From Nematostella vectensis (Eukaryota > Cnidaria > Anthozoa > Actiniaria > Edwardsiidae), in NCBI RefSeq assembly GCF_932526225.1, contig NC_064042.1, positions 2,091,001 through 2,155,000 of the forward strand: 64,000 nucleotides of DNA, in the 5' to 3' direction. Under the pieces are notes generated by a model that saw only the letters and a program-made list of their open reading frames with translations, had not been told where the DNA came from and ran no database searches. How positions within the stretch are numbered: the first letter of the stretch is position 1; each line of letters begins with the position of its first letter. The position numbers were made by a program, and so were the translations under genes. Shown here in pieces: positions 23,179-35,000 of this stretch.

Positions 23179-23476
23179 AACTTTTGTGTCAGCATTTGCA
23201 AGAAAAGGCGATGTTGCGCGCTTTACTACCGGCGAACCAACTTTTGTCGCAGCAAAGGATAGACTGGTTCTTGTTGTTGATGTGCGACTTTCGCTAAACC
23301 AATCACTAACGCTAATGTAACTGCTTGCGTATTCCTGACGTCACTTTGCTGCGCACAGCATCTCCGAGTTTACTAACTACATTCTGCACCAAACTTTTTC
23401 ATCTTACAACCGGCGGTAGTAAAAAACGCGCAACTTCACTTACGAACTTTTTTGCAGCAATGCTGTCACAAAAGTT
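23179..23476. mobile_element. Inverted-repeat element candidate (~298 bp)
   Basis: AACTTTTGTGTCAGCATT at 23179 is matched in reverse complement by AATGCTGTCACAAAAGTT at 23459-23476 with one mismatch. Related AACTTTTGTCGCAGCA motifs lie inside. No coding capacity is seen. It could be a small non-autonomous DNA element; no target duplication is evident. Confidence 0.5.
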
Positions 23477-23880
23477 GCACGATTTTGCTGCTCGTATTAC
23501 CGTACCTTAAGAGGGAAAAAGCACTTTTTTTCTTGAGATAAGGGAGTTGCGGAGTCTCGAATGATGCAAGACAACAAATAACAGATGTTGCATTAAAGGA
23601 CTGATCTATGACGGCACAGATGTTGCATTAAAGGACTGATCTATGACAGCAAACCTCATGGAGCAGCCTAGTTATATTTATAGTTTATTTTTCTGAACCT
23701 TGTGATTCTCGTGTATTGCAACGGCAATTCTGTGCGTCGTAGCCCACAGTGTACTTCATTGGAATCTTTATTTATGAGCGGGACGAATCCCAATTAAAAA
23801 AAAAAACTAAAAGTATCTTTGTTGTGCCTCTGAGCATTTACTTCGCTTTGAAAGACCAGGAATAAGCCCTTTGTACTGTA

Positions 23881-24046
23881 CCAATGCAGGGGCGTAGCGA
23901 GGGGGAAAGGACCAAGGGGGGGGGGGGGGGGCAGCCAAAAATAAAGTAAATGTAAAAGACAGTTTCTTGAAATACAGGATAAAATATCTAATATGGGCCT
24001 TTTCCGCCCCCCTCCTGTTAAAAATACCGGCTACATCCCTGCAATG
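23881..24046. mobile_element. Small MITE-like element with internal G run
   Basis: The left end CAATGCAGGGGCGTAGC is matched at the right end by GCTACATCCCTGCAATG in inverse orientation. Inside is a 16-base G tract (23916-23931). The GGGGCGTAGC...G-run layout resembles dispersed elements common in marine invertebrate genomes, an impression from memory rather than a database hit. Confidence 0.55.
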
Positions 24047-26004
24047 AACTACCAGGTTACACTGCATAAATATTGCAACGTTATTTGAAGTAAGTGTATC
24101 GTGACTAAGTCCTTTAGTTGTTTGTCACGTAATCCCGGGACGAGTAGTGACTGGCACGAGAAAGCGCCTTGAATTCCAGAACACGATAACGTGAAACTCC
24201 ATAACAATGATGGATCTCAAAATCTTTCAAAGCCACACATGCTTATTAGCGGAAACATTGCTCTTGCAATATTGTTAACCTTGAGTTATTGCTGCTAGAA
24301 GAGGTCTCTATCAAGCTTGCAATGATCTCTTTGGTCGCTGTTCTGTTTGACACTTCGCACTTCGAGGCTTCATAAACACGCTCCAAAAAGGTAAATAATT
24401 CTTCATTTTTGAGAAAACATATGAGCTATTATCGCCATATAGGACATGTATTGTATTTAGAGTTTTATAGTATTTTTCAAGAGTTATTGGCTTTGTTTTT
24501 TTCAGTATAAATCATGCAATGTACCATATAGACAAACTCGTGCGATCGAGATCGAGAAGTCGCCCAATTTACAGGAAACAAAGTGTCACCTTGAAGGACT
24601 TCCTTTTAAAAGTAATCCCCATTTTGAGGTTGATAATCAGCGTGCAAAAGCAAGTTTCTCTTATTAATTGTTATGAAACTGTACAAATTTTACAGCTGTT
24701 CCGAAGCGTGACTGAGTCTTAATAAAGTATCTCTCGATTAGCGTAAAGACGCCATGATGTTGCTATGGAGTAAAGGGTCAAACGCGCCACGAATATTTGA
24801 TGAATTCCGGTTCTTGTAGTTAATAACTCTTGGTTCTAACATCACTAAATGAAAATGTATTATTGATTAAAGCATCTTTGGTGGAACTTTGCTACTTGAA
24901 CGCGTCATAACGCTTTTAAGCGTTCACAATATTTCCCATGAATTTCTTTCAGCTGTTTTTAAGCGTAAAGAAGTTGCTTCGAAATAAATATCGTCCTGGC
25001 TTTGTGATCTTATTTATATTTATTTGAAGTGTTCAAGCTACCTATTCATTTTAGGTACACCAGACAGGAAAAAAAACCTTAAATTTTTATTTTAAAGCAC
25101 TATAAAAATATAATCGTTGTGACACTCGAGAGGGGGTTAATGGCACTTCTTTGGTTTAGATCTGAACTTATTCGTTCTAGCTATCAAAGTAATTCGAAAT
25201 CCTGAGCATAAGATACTCTCCATGTCAACAAAGCAGGTAGTATTCGACCAAATGGTGATTATGGCTCTAATATTCTGACCCTGAAAAATGAGTGTGTCAT
25301 CTAGTTATATATTAGCCAATGACAGAAAAATTAAAGAATTTTGTATAGGAGCAAAAAATCCTTTTTGAAGAGATACAGCTATTACATATAAGTCTTTTTT
25401 TAAAGCCAGTCTCAGGAGAATTTTTTCTTTATCCACTTTTAGCTACTTCCTCATGTAAGTATGTTTTTTGATTAAAATCACATATTTATTGACAAAAATT
25501 GGCAGACATAAATATTGTCATATTGATGCTCAACTCGTTTTATCCCCAGCACTATTGAGAGGTGGATGGAAGTAGGAAAGAATACAAGAATGATCTCTCA
25601 GAGAGTGATTGCTTTTACGTACTATGCACAAGTTCTTGGAGGTTAGTCTTTACTGAATATGTAAATAGCTTTCCATCACCCTTAACTCATAGGGACCTTG
25701 AAATATTATCTATCTCTTCTCGCTTTTTAAAAATTATATATACATGGAATTGGGAAGCTAACCATCCCTCTTGCAACTAGAATGCTGAATAAAAAAAGTC
25801 AGACACAATGTAGTTGAGTTACAATCATACGAAGGTCCCTCAGGAGACCGCCATATGACTTATGTCTGATTATGGAACACAAAATGTTGGTTTTTGTGGA
25901 GGGAGGAAGACTGGAGAGAGCCCAGGTGTACGCATATTGTGCATCCATTCCTTGTTACTTCCCTGGGTAGAACTTATAGTCTAAGAATTTTTTTTGCTTG
26001 GCTA

Positions 26005-29000
26005 ATGAATGTTTGCTTTACTGTTTCAGTGCTCTTTCTTGCTCCATGCTTGAGTCAAAGTTTTACCAAACAGCCATCTTCTCAGCTTGGATTCAAAAGT
26101 CTACAGGTTGAGTTTGAATGTCAGGTTTCTGGTATAGCTAATCCATCATATTACTGGATAAAAGATGGCACCAATGTAACAAGAGGAACCCAGGATGTTA
26201 AGAACTCTATTTCATCTCTTACTATATCTGGGTTAAAGTTCACTGATGCTGGGCAGTATGCATGTGTGGCGACAGGGAGTGCCACACTGACGACTAGTAC
26301 CGCGGCAACACTTACTGTTCGAGGTACATTATTACTTTTTTTAAATCTTATCTTACAAAAAAATTGTAGAACTAAAAAAACTTATACACAGGCTGTAAGA
26401 AGGTAGTCTGCAAGTCATGGTGGAACCAGGGAAAGTGCTGTGTTTTACACCGTTGTGAAAACAGAGTAGTTTTTTCTATATTTTCTGTTGGCATCTGTGA
26501 GCCAGCCCCTCACAATTCCAACTGTTTAACCAAATAATCAAGGTTATAACTTCGAAGCATAAGGAGATCTGCTATTTGCTCCTAAAGCATATGTTCTCCC
26601 CTACCAGGACCAAAACTTTGACTCCTTTTTTTAAGGTGCTAAATAAATTTTAACTCAAAATGTTTGGTCCTTGCAGGTTCACCAGATATTACCCAAGGGC
26701 CTACAGGCACTTCGCCACATGTTGGTCAAGAAGCCATATTCCACTGTATCGCGACTGCGACCCCCTCCCCATCTGTGTCCTGGACAAACCCTTCTAATCA
26801 GCCAATCAATAGAAGTGGACAGTTTATGGTGTATGGCAATGGGTCCCTGGTTATTAGTGATGTTAAAAAGGCAGATGCTGGTTATTATACCTGCATAGTA
26901 AGCAACAGTTTTGGATCTGCAAAGGCATTTGCCCAGCTCACCGTCTTAGGTAACCCACTATGCAGTTGACTTATTTTTGTCAGACTTGTGCATCCACCTT
27001 GGTAGCAAACGATAAAAGTAATCTAAAGGTATTCCTTAATAACCAAATCAACCATCAGGGATCAAGGCCATTACTGGGCCATTTTCAAAATCTGTCCCAC
27101 CAACCATATGGTTATTTGGGTGATATTTCAGTGTATATTTTTATTTGCTTTTTTTCTCCAAATTTAGAGTGTGTTATGTTGTGTTTAAATAAAAAAACCT
27201 GGTTTAACATACTGTAATCTCCTAATTTCCAAAGTCTACAGATACTTTAGATATCCTGGTACTGGTTTGTCCAGTGGATATGTGCACCATCCCTGCCGCC
27301 AGTCTTACCACCAGAATTAGATTTTATACTAAATACTTCTACTGTGCTCCCCCCTCCACACCTGACTCTCCTCCTGTGTTAAAGTCCAAGAATGCTGTTC
27401 ACTGGTAAAATAATATTTTAAACATTTCCAGATGCCCCGGCTGCACCCTCCTTTACAACAACACCAACCAATCAGACAGCTAGAGAAGGTTCAGACATAA
27501 CCTTCTACTGCATGGCATCTGGTGTACCCACACCCACAATAACTTGGCACAAAGTGGGAGGAGTCATCCTGAGTAATAGAACAGACAAGCCACGCCCAGG
27601 GGCTATTCGTATACAAAGCGTCATCCCTTCAGATGATGGAAGCTATGTTTGTGAAGCCATTAACTCAGAGGGGACAAAAAGAGCTGATGTATATCTCCGG
27701 ATTGAAGGTAACATTTGTGTTATCTGCACTTGTAGAGTCCCAGCACCAGTCCAAAGTCATCCTCATGTCATGATAGTGTTTTTTGTACATGGTCGATACA
27801 AGTTCTTGTGTTGAACACATGTTTTTTACAGGATGCATTCATCCCTCTACCTCAGAACCCAAAAAGTAGGACATATCTTATTGAAGGATGATACCTACAT
27901 GTAAGATTGCACCAATCCTGCGGAGGTGCCTGTGTTAGAGAACAAATTAGGAATGTGTGTTTCAGTATATTTGTGGTAAAATGTGGTGGTAAATTGGTGT
28001 CAAAGGTAGTCTTTCAATGCCGATTTCAATAAAAGGATGGGGAAAGGGGCTCAAAGAACAACTCCCTTCGTGAGGTTTTTGGACTCATTTGGTCACGACA
28101 GACATTAAACTGCCTGAAGTCTATGCCAAATTTTTGGGGTTTTCATTTTCCCCCAGGTTTTCCCAGATTTACCCTCTCCCCGTCAGATGTAGTGGCACCA
28201 GAGTTCTCCGAGGTCAAGCTTGACTGCCTGGTCGCAGGCGACCCCACCCCATCTGTGTCCTGGATCCTGCCCTCTGGTGCCATAGCAACAGTGACATCAC
28301 CAGCAAGCAGGGTACAGGTCTTGGCAAATCACACGCTTGTGATCGGTAATGCCACTGAGTCGGAGTACGGAGAGTACGTCTGTGTGGCCAAGAACAGTGT
28401 AGGGGAGAAGACACGGAAGGTGACAGTGTCCATATTGAGTAAGTTTGAATAGAACAAGTTTGAATAGAACAAGGCAAGGGGGTCATGCTTTGGCCCGTAG
28501 GATTGGGAATTGCAGGTGATACAGACAACTCCCCCCCCCCAACGGCTTTTATTGACTAGTATAAATCCACTCACATACTATCATGAATCTCACAATTTGA
28601 TTGGCTCCCGTACTCACTATTTATTGAGCCATAGATAGTGAGTAGCGAAAAAGAGACGGAAAACCTTGATTTAAATTCGAGAAGTTTGGTTTACAATCTT
28701 TTCTAGTAGATGTATTTTCCATCCTTACAAAAGGACACTAAAAGTAACGAAGGTTTTGAAGCTTAAGTTTTCAATTTTCGTTTATCTGCGCGCGCTGCAA
28801 TCACCGGTTACATGCGCTCGTGCACGCACTAGGAAACACGCCATTTCAAACGAGCGCGCGCTGTTTTGATTTTGTAAGTGTTATTTATTACTGAGAATTA
28901 TTATTAAAATCGTCATTTATTTGAAGGTAGTATGTGAGTGGATTTATACTAAAACAATTAGACTACTGGTTCTCGTTTTCTATTAGTCAAATAGCCTACG

Positions 29001-32000
29001 AGCCTCGTTGACTATCTATTTTGTTAAATATTTGGACTTTTGATGGAACCTTAAAAAATGCACCCCTAAGCCACCACACATACCAGGGGGTTCACAAGCT
29101 ACACTGTAATTATAAAACGTACAGCAAATGTATATCAATGCAATATTTTTTGCATTCATCTGTAACTTTTGGAGGCATGCTTTAATGACCTTCACACGCC
29201 ATATCCTTCAAGTATGTTTTTTTTATTCGGTTGAGTTTTGACAGCTCATATTGGAATAGGGAATAGCTACAGAAGAACGTGATTAAAAAGGAAAACTTTT
29301 ACATGTTGTTTTATTGTTTTCAGCTGTCCCAAGTTTCAATTCCCAGCTGCTGAATATATCCAGACCCATACGCGACAACGTGACAATCATGTGCCCGTCA
29401 CGTGGCAACCCATCACCTCATCACCTGTGGACCTTTGGTGGGAAAATATTGAGCCAATCGCGAACACTCTCACTTGTGTCATTAAATGTGACCAATCAAG
29501 GATACTACACATGTCACCTGAACAATAGTATTGGGAGTGCCGAACTCAGCTTCTTTTTAAGGGTTATTGGTGAGTGGGTAGCTCTGTTTGAAGGACCTTC
29601 ATATAAAGTACACAGAATGTTGTACGGACACTATGCAAGTGTTCAATCATACCAACATAATTTTCTTGCACTATCTACAAAGCAACATGTCACATGGTTT
29701 TCAAATAAATTTTGTGCAAATATTTTCCAAAAACAAGCATCAGCATACAACATTTACAGACAGCATTATAACATCCGCAAACAACATGCGACATAAAACA
29801 ACATTGTGTAGAGACAGCAAAAAAAAAAACGTCCTCCAACAACATGCAACATCGTACATGGTGTTTTTTGTTATCAAAGGCTGCATATGCAGACATATAA
29901 GCAAACTAATTCCCAGATCTCCTGGGTGATTGGCGTCCGTGACACACAGCAAATTATGTGACTGTTCTGCCTTCTATTTCCAGTGCCGCCGTCAATCAAA
30001 GTCCCGCCAACCAATCAGAGCGTTGCACTGGGTGCCACAGCGAGGCTGGACTGTCAAGCTGACGGAGACCCACCACCACTGATGACGTGGGAGACGTCAC
30101 AAGGCTCAGTGATTGGCCAAGCACGCTATACCGTGGCTGCCAACGGAACCCTGACTATCACCATGGCAACTGCGGGTGACACTGGGTGGTTGACTTGCAC
30201 AGCTACCAATGCGGCAGGGTCGACTGTGAAGAAGGCGTATCTTACTATCTCAGGTAAAATATAGACTTGGAATAGACTCATCCTTACCCATTGAAACCCC
30301 CCTTTTCACAGTAATACACTGACTTAAATAGTTTTATTTGGAAAACGTGTGCATTATTACTATACATTGTTTTGTATTCCAAATAATATAATAGTAAAGA
30401 AGAGAGGGAAAAAAAAGATGTCCGATGATGGCCTAGGGGGGGGGGGGGGGGGGGGTGCACAGTCATAGGTATCATATGAAAAAGCATGTATTTGAAGATT
30501 ACTTAATATGGAATGACCCCCCTGTGTACGCTCCTGACAGCTAGACACGCGATGCTTACATGCCTAGTACCCAGGCGTCTCAAGTCAGTTAAAGCACGTG
30601 ACAAATATCACTGCCGCTGAAAGCAATTCGAGACTAGTGAGCGCATTGAGCCGTGGGAAGGTTTAGCGCTGGCACAAAGAGCCTCTACCCAAGCCACCCG
30701 GCATTCTACCTGTGCACTTAGTCCGGTCACGCTAGTAAACGCCTGGGTTTGAGGCAAAATGCTTTAGCTAAGGACTTGTACATATGTAGCGGCTTGTCTC
30801 AGGGGCCGAGACAACTCTGAGTCAGGTTGTCCCTAGTGCCAGGGTGAACGAGGCTTTGTAGCCCCCATTGTTTCTATACTTATAATTGATTTATGGTGTT
30901 TTTATACCCCTTTCCAGATGTCCCTGTGTTTGTTCAGTTGCCCAGCAACCAAACTCTGGTGAAAGGTAACGCTATCACACTACCATGTCGTGCCACGGCT
31001 GCCGACGCGCCCGTGATCACGTGGTTTAAAGCGGACCAATCAGGGTTGCTGCAGCAGCTGACATCATCCGGTGTTAGCCAGGCCAACGGAGACCTTTCTT
31101 TTGCTTCTGTGACGCGTCAAGACAGGGGGATGTATGCATGTCAGGCATGTAATGCCGCTGGCTGTACGATGACACCGCGGGCCTCTCTGAATGTGTTATG
31201 TAAGTGGCGTTTGCTAGGGGAGGCCAGCATAATAAGACTAGAAATATTAGTATTTTTAATGTTTCAATAAACGTTTTCTGCGAGCAAGCGCCCGAATTCT
31301 TGGCCAAAACTGCTCACCAAGAAAAAGATATCAAGCAGCAAGAGCAGTCTCACAAATTCGAGTTTTCTGCTGTTGAATTCATCCTTTTCAGTTTTAGCAA
31401 GGAATGCTAAGCGGATCTGTCTACATGCTCAAGGAAAAAAAAGGGCACGCCGTAGAGAAAATGCTCCTACGGTAGAAACCTTCGGGAGCGCCCGATAAGA
31501 CTTTGCCCTTGAACGTCTTTTCTACTTCCTTTTCTTTCCAGATAATCCGTTGTTTCCAGTCCCCCCGCCCGATGTCGGCGTCATTCAAGGCGAGGACGCC
31601 AAGCTCATGTGCGCGCCAGACTCCAATCCCCCGGCTACCATATCGTGGTCTCGGCCAGACGGTACCGCGTTGCCGGGTACTGGGTACGAGCAGGTCATCG
31701 TTGGAGTTCAGCCGTCTCATGTGGGAGACTACAAATGCTCAGCGCGTAATGAGTACGGCAGCACAGGGGAACAAACAATCAGGCTCACCATCGAAAGTAA
31801 GATATGAAATAGCACTTGCATGCGTCGTTTAAATAAACCAACAAAAATTGAATAAATACAAAAAGCCCAAATAGTCGTGTTCGTGAACCAGAAGAATGAA
31901 TACAATACGCCAAAAATTAGAATTCGACACAACAAAAATTAACGTATTGGACAATGGAGTGTGATTTTAATTGGGTGGCCTGTATGGAATTTTCAGAATT

Positions 32001-35000
32001 TAGTTAATTTAGTCTTGCAAATTCCTAATATCCTCCCGTTTAAAACCTGAAAAAAAAGATATTCATTATTGAACTTCTTCATATTCCCATGTAGACATAC
32101 CCAAAAAATTAGTCACTATTCAAATGTACTCAATAAAGAATCAATCCTATCCTTTTAATTTTTTTTTGTTTGTTTTACTATTTCAGCTCGTGCTGTCGTC
32201 ACAGACTTCACCATGGAGACAAGTAGCACCGACCTCGTGACCTGTGACGTAACAGGCACGCCAGCCCCCACCGTGACTTGGTACCTTGGTAACGTTAAGC
32301 TCCCCCAGAATGCCAAGTATCCGGGTTACAGCGTGACGCGTGACGACAAGCTGCGCCTTCCTATTGGGACATTGAAAAACAATACATTCTACTGTAACGC
32401 AAGCAACCCACATGCATCGATGCGCTTTTTAGCCAAAGGTGAGCTTTACTTCTTTTTTTGTAAATGTACCTAAGATTATGTTAGCCTCCTCTGTAGCTGT
32501 TTTAAGGCGATTCGTGTCTTTCCTTCTAAGATACGACTCAGCCTACTAAGGCTGTGGATGTGCAAGGCAAGGATAAAGTTCATCGCGCTAGAAATGTGTC
32601 TGTTTAGATTATGAGGGGTAGCAATGGGCAAATCCGAGACTTGCCGAGGCGCCGAGACCCGCGTTTAAGAATCCGAGCCCTAGACTTTCGTCAAATTCCG
32701 AAATCCAAGCCCGAGCTTTTCCAGTCTCTTAACAACCGAGCCCGAGTTTTTTTTCCGGGCTTGCTTTCAGATAACTTGCTCGATTACACGGTTTACACGA
32801 TTTTACATCCAAAAAAAAATAAATTAAATTATGAAGGCCGAAACCGAAAGTTGTGGAGAGATGTCAGACTCTGAAATAATAATAAACTTGATTGGATCAG
32901 AAACTAGGACAAGGCGGGCATTTTCGCTTTTTTGTTAAGGGGCTCTCAAAATTTTGGGCTTCCGAAAAAAATTAATAACAATGAAAGGGGGCTCTTACAT
33001 TTTAAGGAATGTTGAGTACAAATCTTCCCTCCCCACACCCCCTCGGTCTAGGGGCTCTGTATTTATTTAGATTTACTCAACTCGTATTCATCAAGGGCTG
33101 CCAGCAACTTATTACTTCCCGTTTTTTTTTTTTTTTTTGTAGTACCTGCTCCCCCGGTGTCCGTAGCTGGGTCTAGTGTGACGTCAAGTTCCTGCGTAGT
33201 CACGTGGTCTCGCCCCAGCCCCCAGTACCTCGTCACTCACTATGAGCTTGACATGTGGTCAGCGGATGACGGCTCGTGGAGCGTCCTCACAAACAGCACC
33301 ACGGACCTGTCGTATCCAGTCCTTCAGTTGTCCTCGGACACAGTGTACCGCTTCCGCGTAAGGGCTGTCAATGGCCTGGGGTCGAGTGTTAATAGCCTCC
33401 CTTCAGCAAATGTGACTACTCTTTCCGCCGGTTTGTATGGCGTGTTTGCTTGAGTCTTTTTAGAGATTCATTCTCTCTTAATTAAAAAGCAGAACTTGAC
33501 ATAGAAAAACCTGGCCTATGCACTAATTTTATCATGGGAATTTATTGAAATCTTGATTGATCTTTATATGTGTTTTTGTTACAGCGCCATCGAGCCCACG
33601 TGATACGCGACTCACAGTACGCAATGCAAGCGTTATCATAGTCACGTGGTCTGCCCCTCAGGAGCCGCACGGACCCATAGGAGATTTGAAGTATGACGTC
33701 ACTTATCTTCCCAAGAACCCTAACGCTACCAACGAGTTTCGCATTGCGCATGACCCAAGTGTGCGACCGCAGGAGTTTACGCTTACGGAATTGGCTCCTG
33801 ATACTAGATACAGTGTGTCTGTTCGTGCGGGCAGACGAAGACAAGAAGATGGAGCAGAGTTATGGAGTGAATGGGTCAAACGCAGTGCAACTACTCCTCA
33901 AATAGGTAACTTAACCGTGCAGAGCAAAGGAAAGGGACACCCTCTAAGGAGTTGAAAGGGTTGTTCACATCTTTGGAGGTCCAGGGCACCGTGTTTTTTT
34001 TTTTTTTTCACCGCGCTGATTATGACGCGGTTCCTTAAGACCCACTTCCTTCTCCTATTTCAATAATCAGTCCTTCGTCCATCACATACATTAAAAAATT
34101 TGAAAAAGCGTCATTTCCATCCGCCTGTTTGAGAAAGATTTTGTAATATTTTGATTGAATAACGGAAAATAAGTACTAACCGTCATATTTTAATCGTGAT
34201 TTCATATAATTTGTCTCCAAAATGAGATAAAAACATTAATACTGTGGCTAACTAGAGTTCTTTCAGCTCTACAATGCCTCACACACACAGTAAGTGTGAT
34301 CTCTTCACTTACTCTCTTTTTTTCAGTACCCATCATTCGGCCCATCGATCTCAAGATGTACCCGAATGGCGCGACTCAGATTATGCTGCAGTGGAAGGTG
34401 AGAGCTAGTGTATTCGTGTGTTTTGGTTCCTTGTGGCCTACATTTAGGCGTTTTTTTTTTGTTTAGGCTATCACTCGCTCCACTCCTCAGCGTTCGAATT
34501 TTTCAAAATGGCCGACGCCTATAGGAAGGCTAGGATCTTGGGGATTCAAGGGGTTTCGTTTTTTTTTTTGGTTTTTCATTTCTGAATTCGCGAGATTAAC
34601 AGAACCCAGTCTCTTGAATAAGGTCAGATAACAGTGTTTGTTTCGGGAGAACGCGCTCATTAGTTTACTAATCAACCAATGAAAATGCGCGAGGTAACGC
34701 TAATCAACCAATGAGAGTGTGCGTAGCACCGAATCAGAGCGCTTTTTCTTATTTAGTTCTCGTGAAATATGTACTTAAACATTGTACTGTGTCTCAGAAA
34801 CCCCCATTCTCGATAAGTGGGTACTACATCTGGTACAGGCTCACGCATACTGCAGCACACAAGATGGTGGACCTTTCCGACGGTACCGCGGACACCTACG
34901 TCATAATGGACCTTGAGCCGGACACACAGTATGAGGTCCGTGTTCAGATGTACAGTAACTCAGGTATTGGACCGCTGTCACTCGCACAGGTGGTCCGTAC

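Larger units (their letters stand above)
22786..26004. other. 3' UTR and intergenic region between the ankyrin/KH and Ig/FN3 genes
   Basis: ATTAAA at 23022 is a possible polyadenylation signal for the ankyrin/KH gene. The region also holds two inverted-repeat candidates (23179-23476 and 23881-24046) and a 32-bp tandem duplication around 23582-23647 (ACAGATGTTGCATTAAAGGA twice). The rest is AT-rich sequence without convincing exons. A separate upstream 5' UTR exon of the receptor gene cannot be excluded. Confidence 0.55.
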
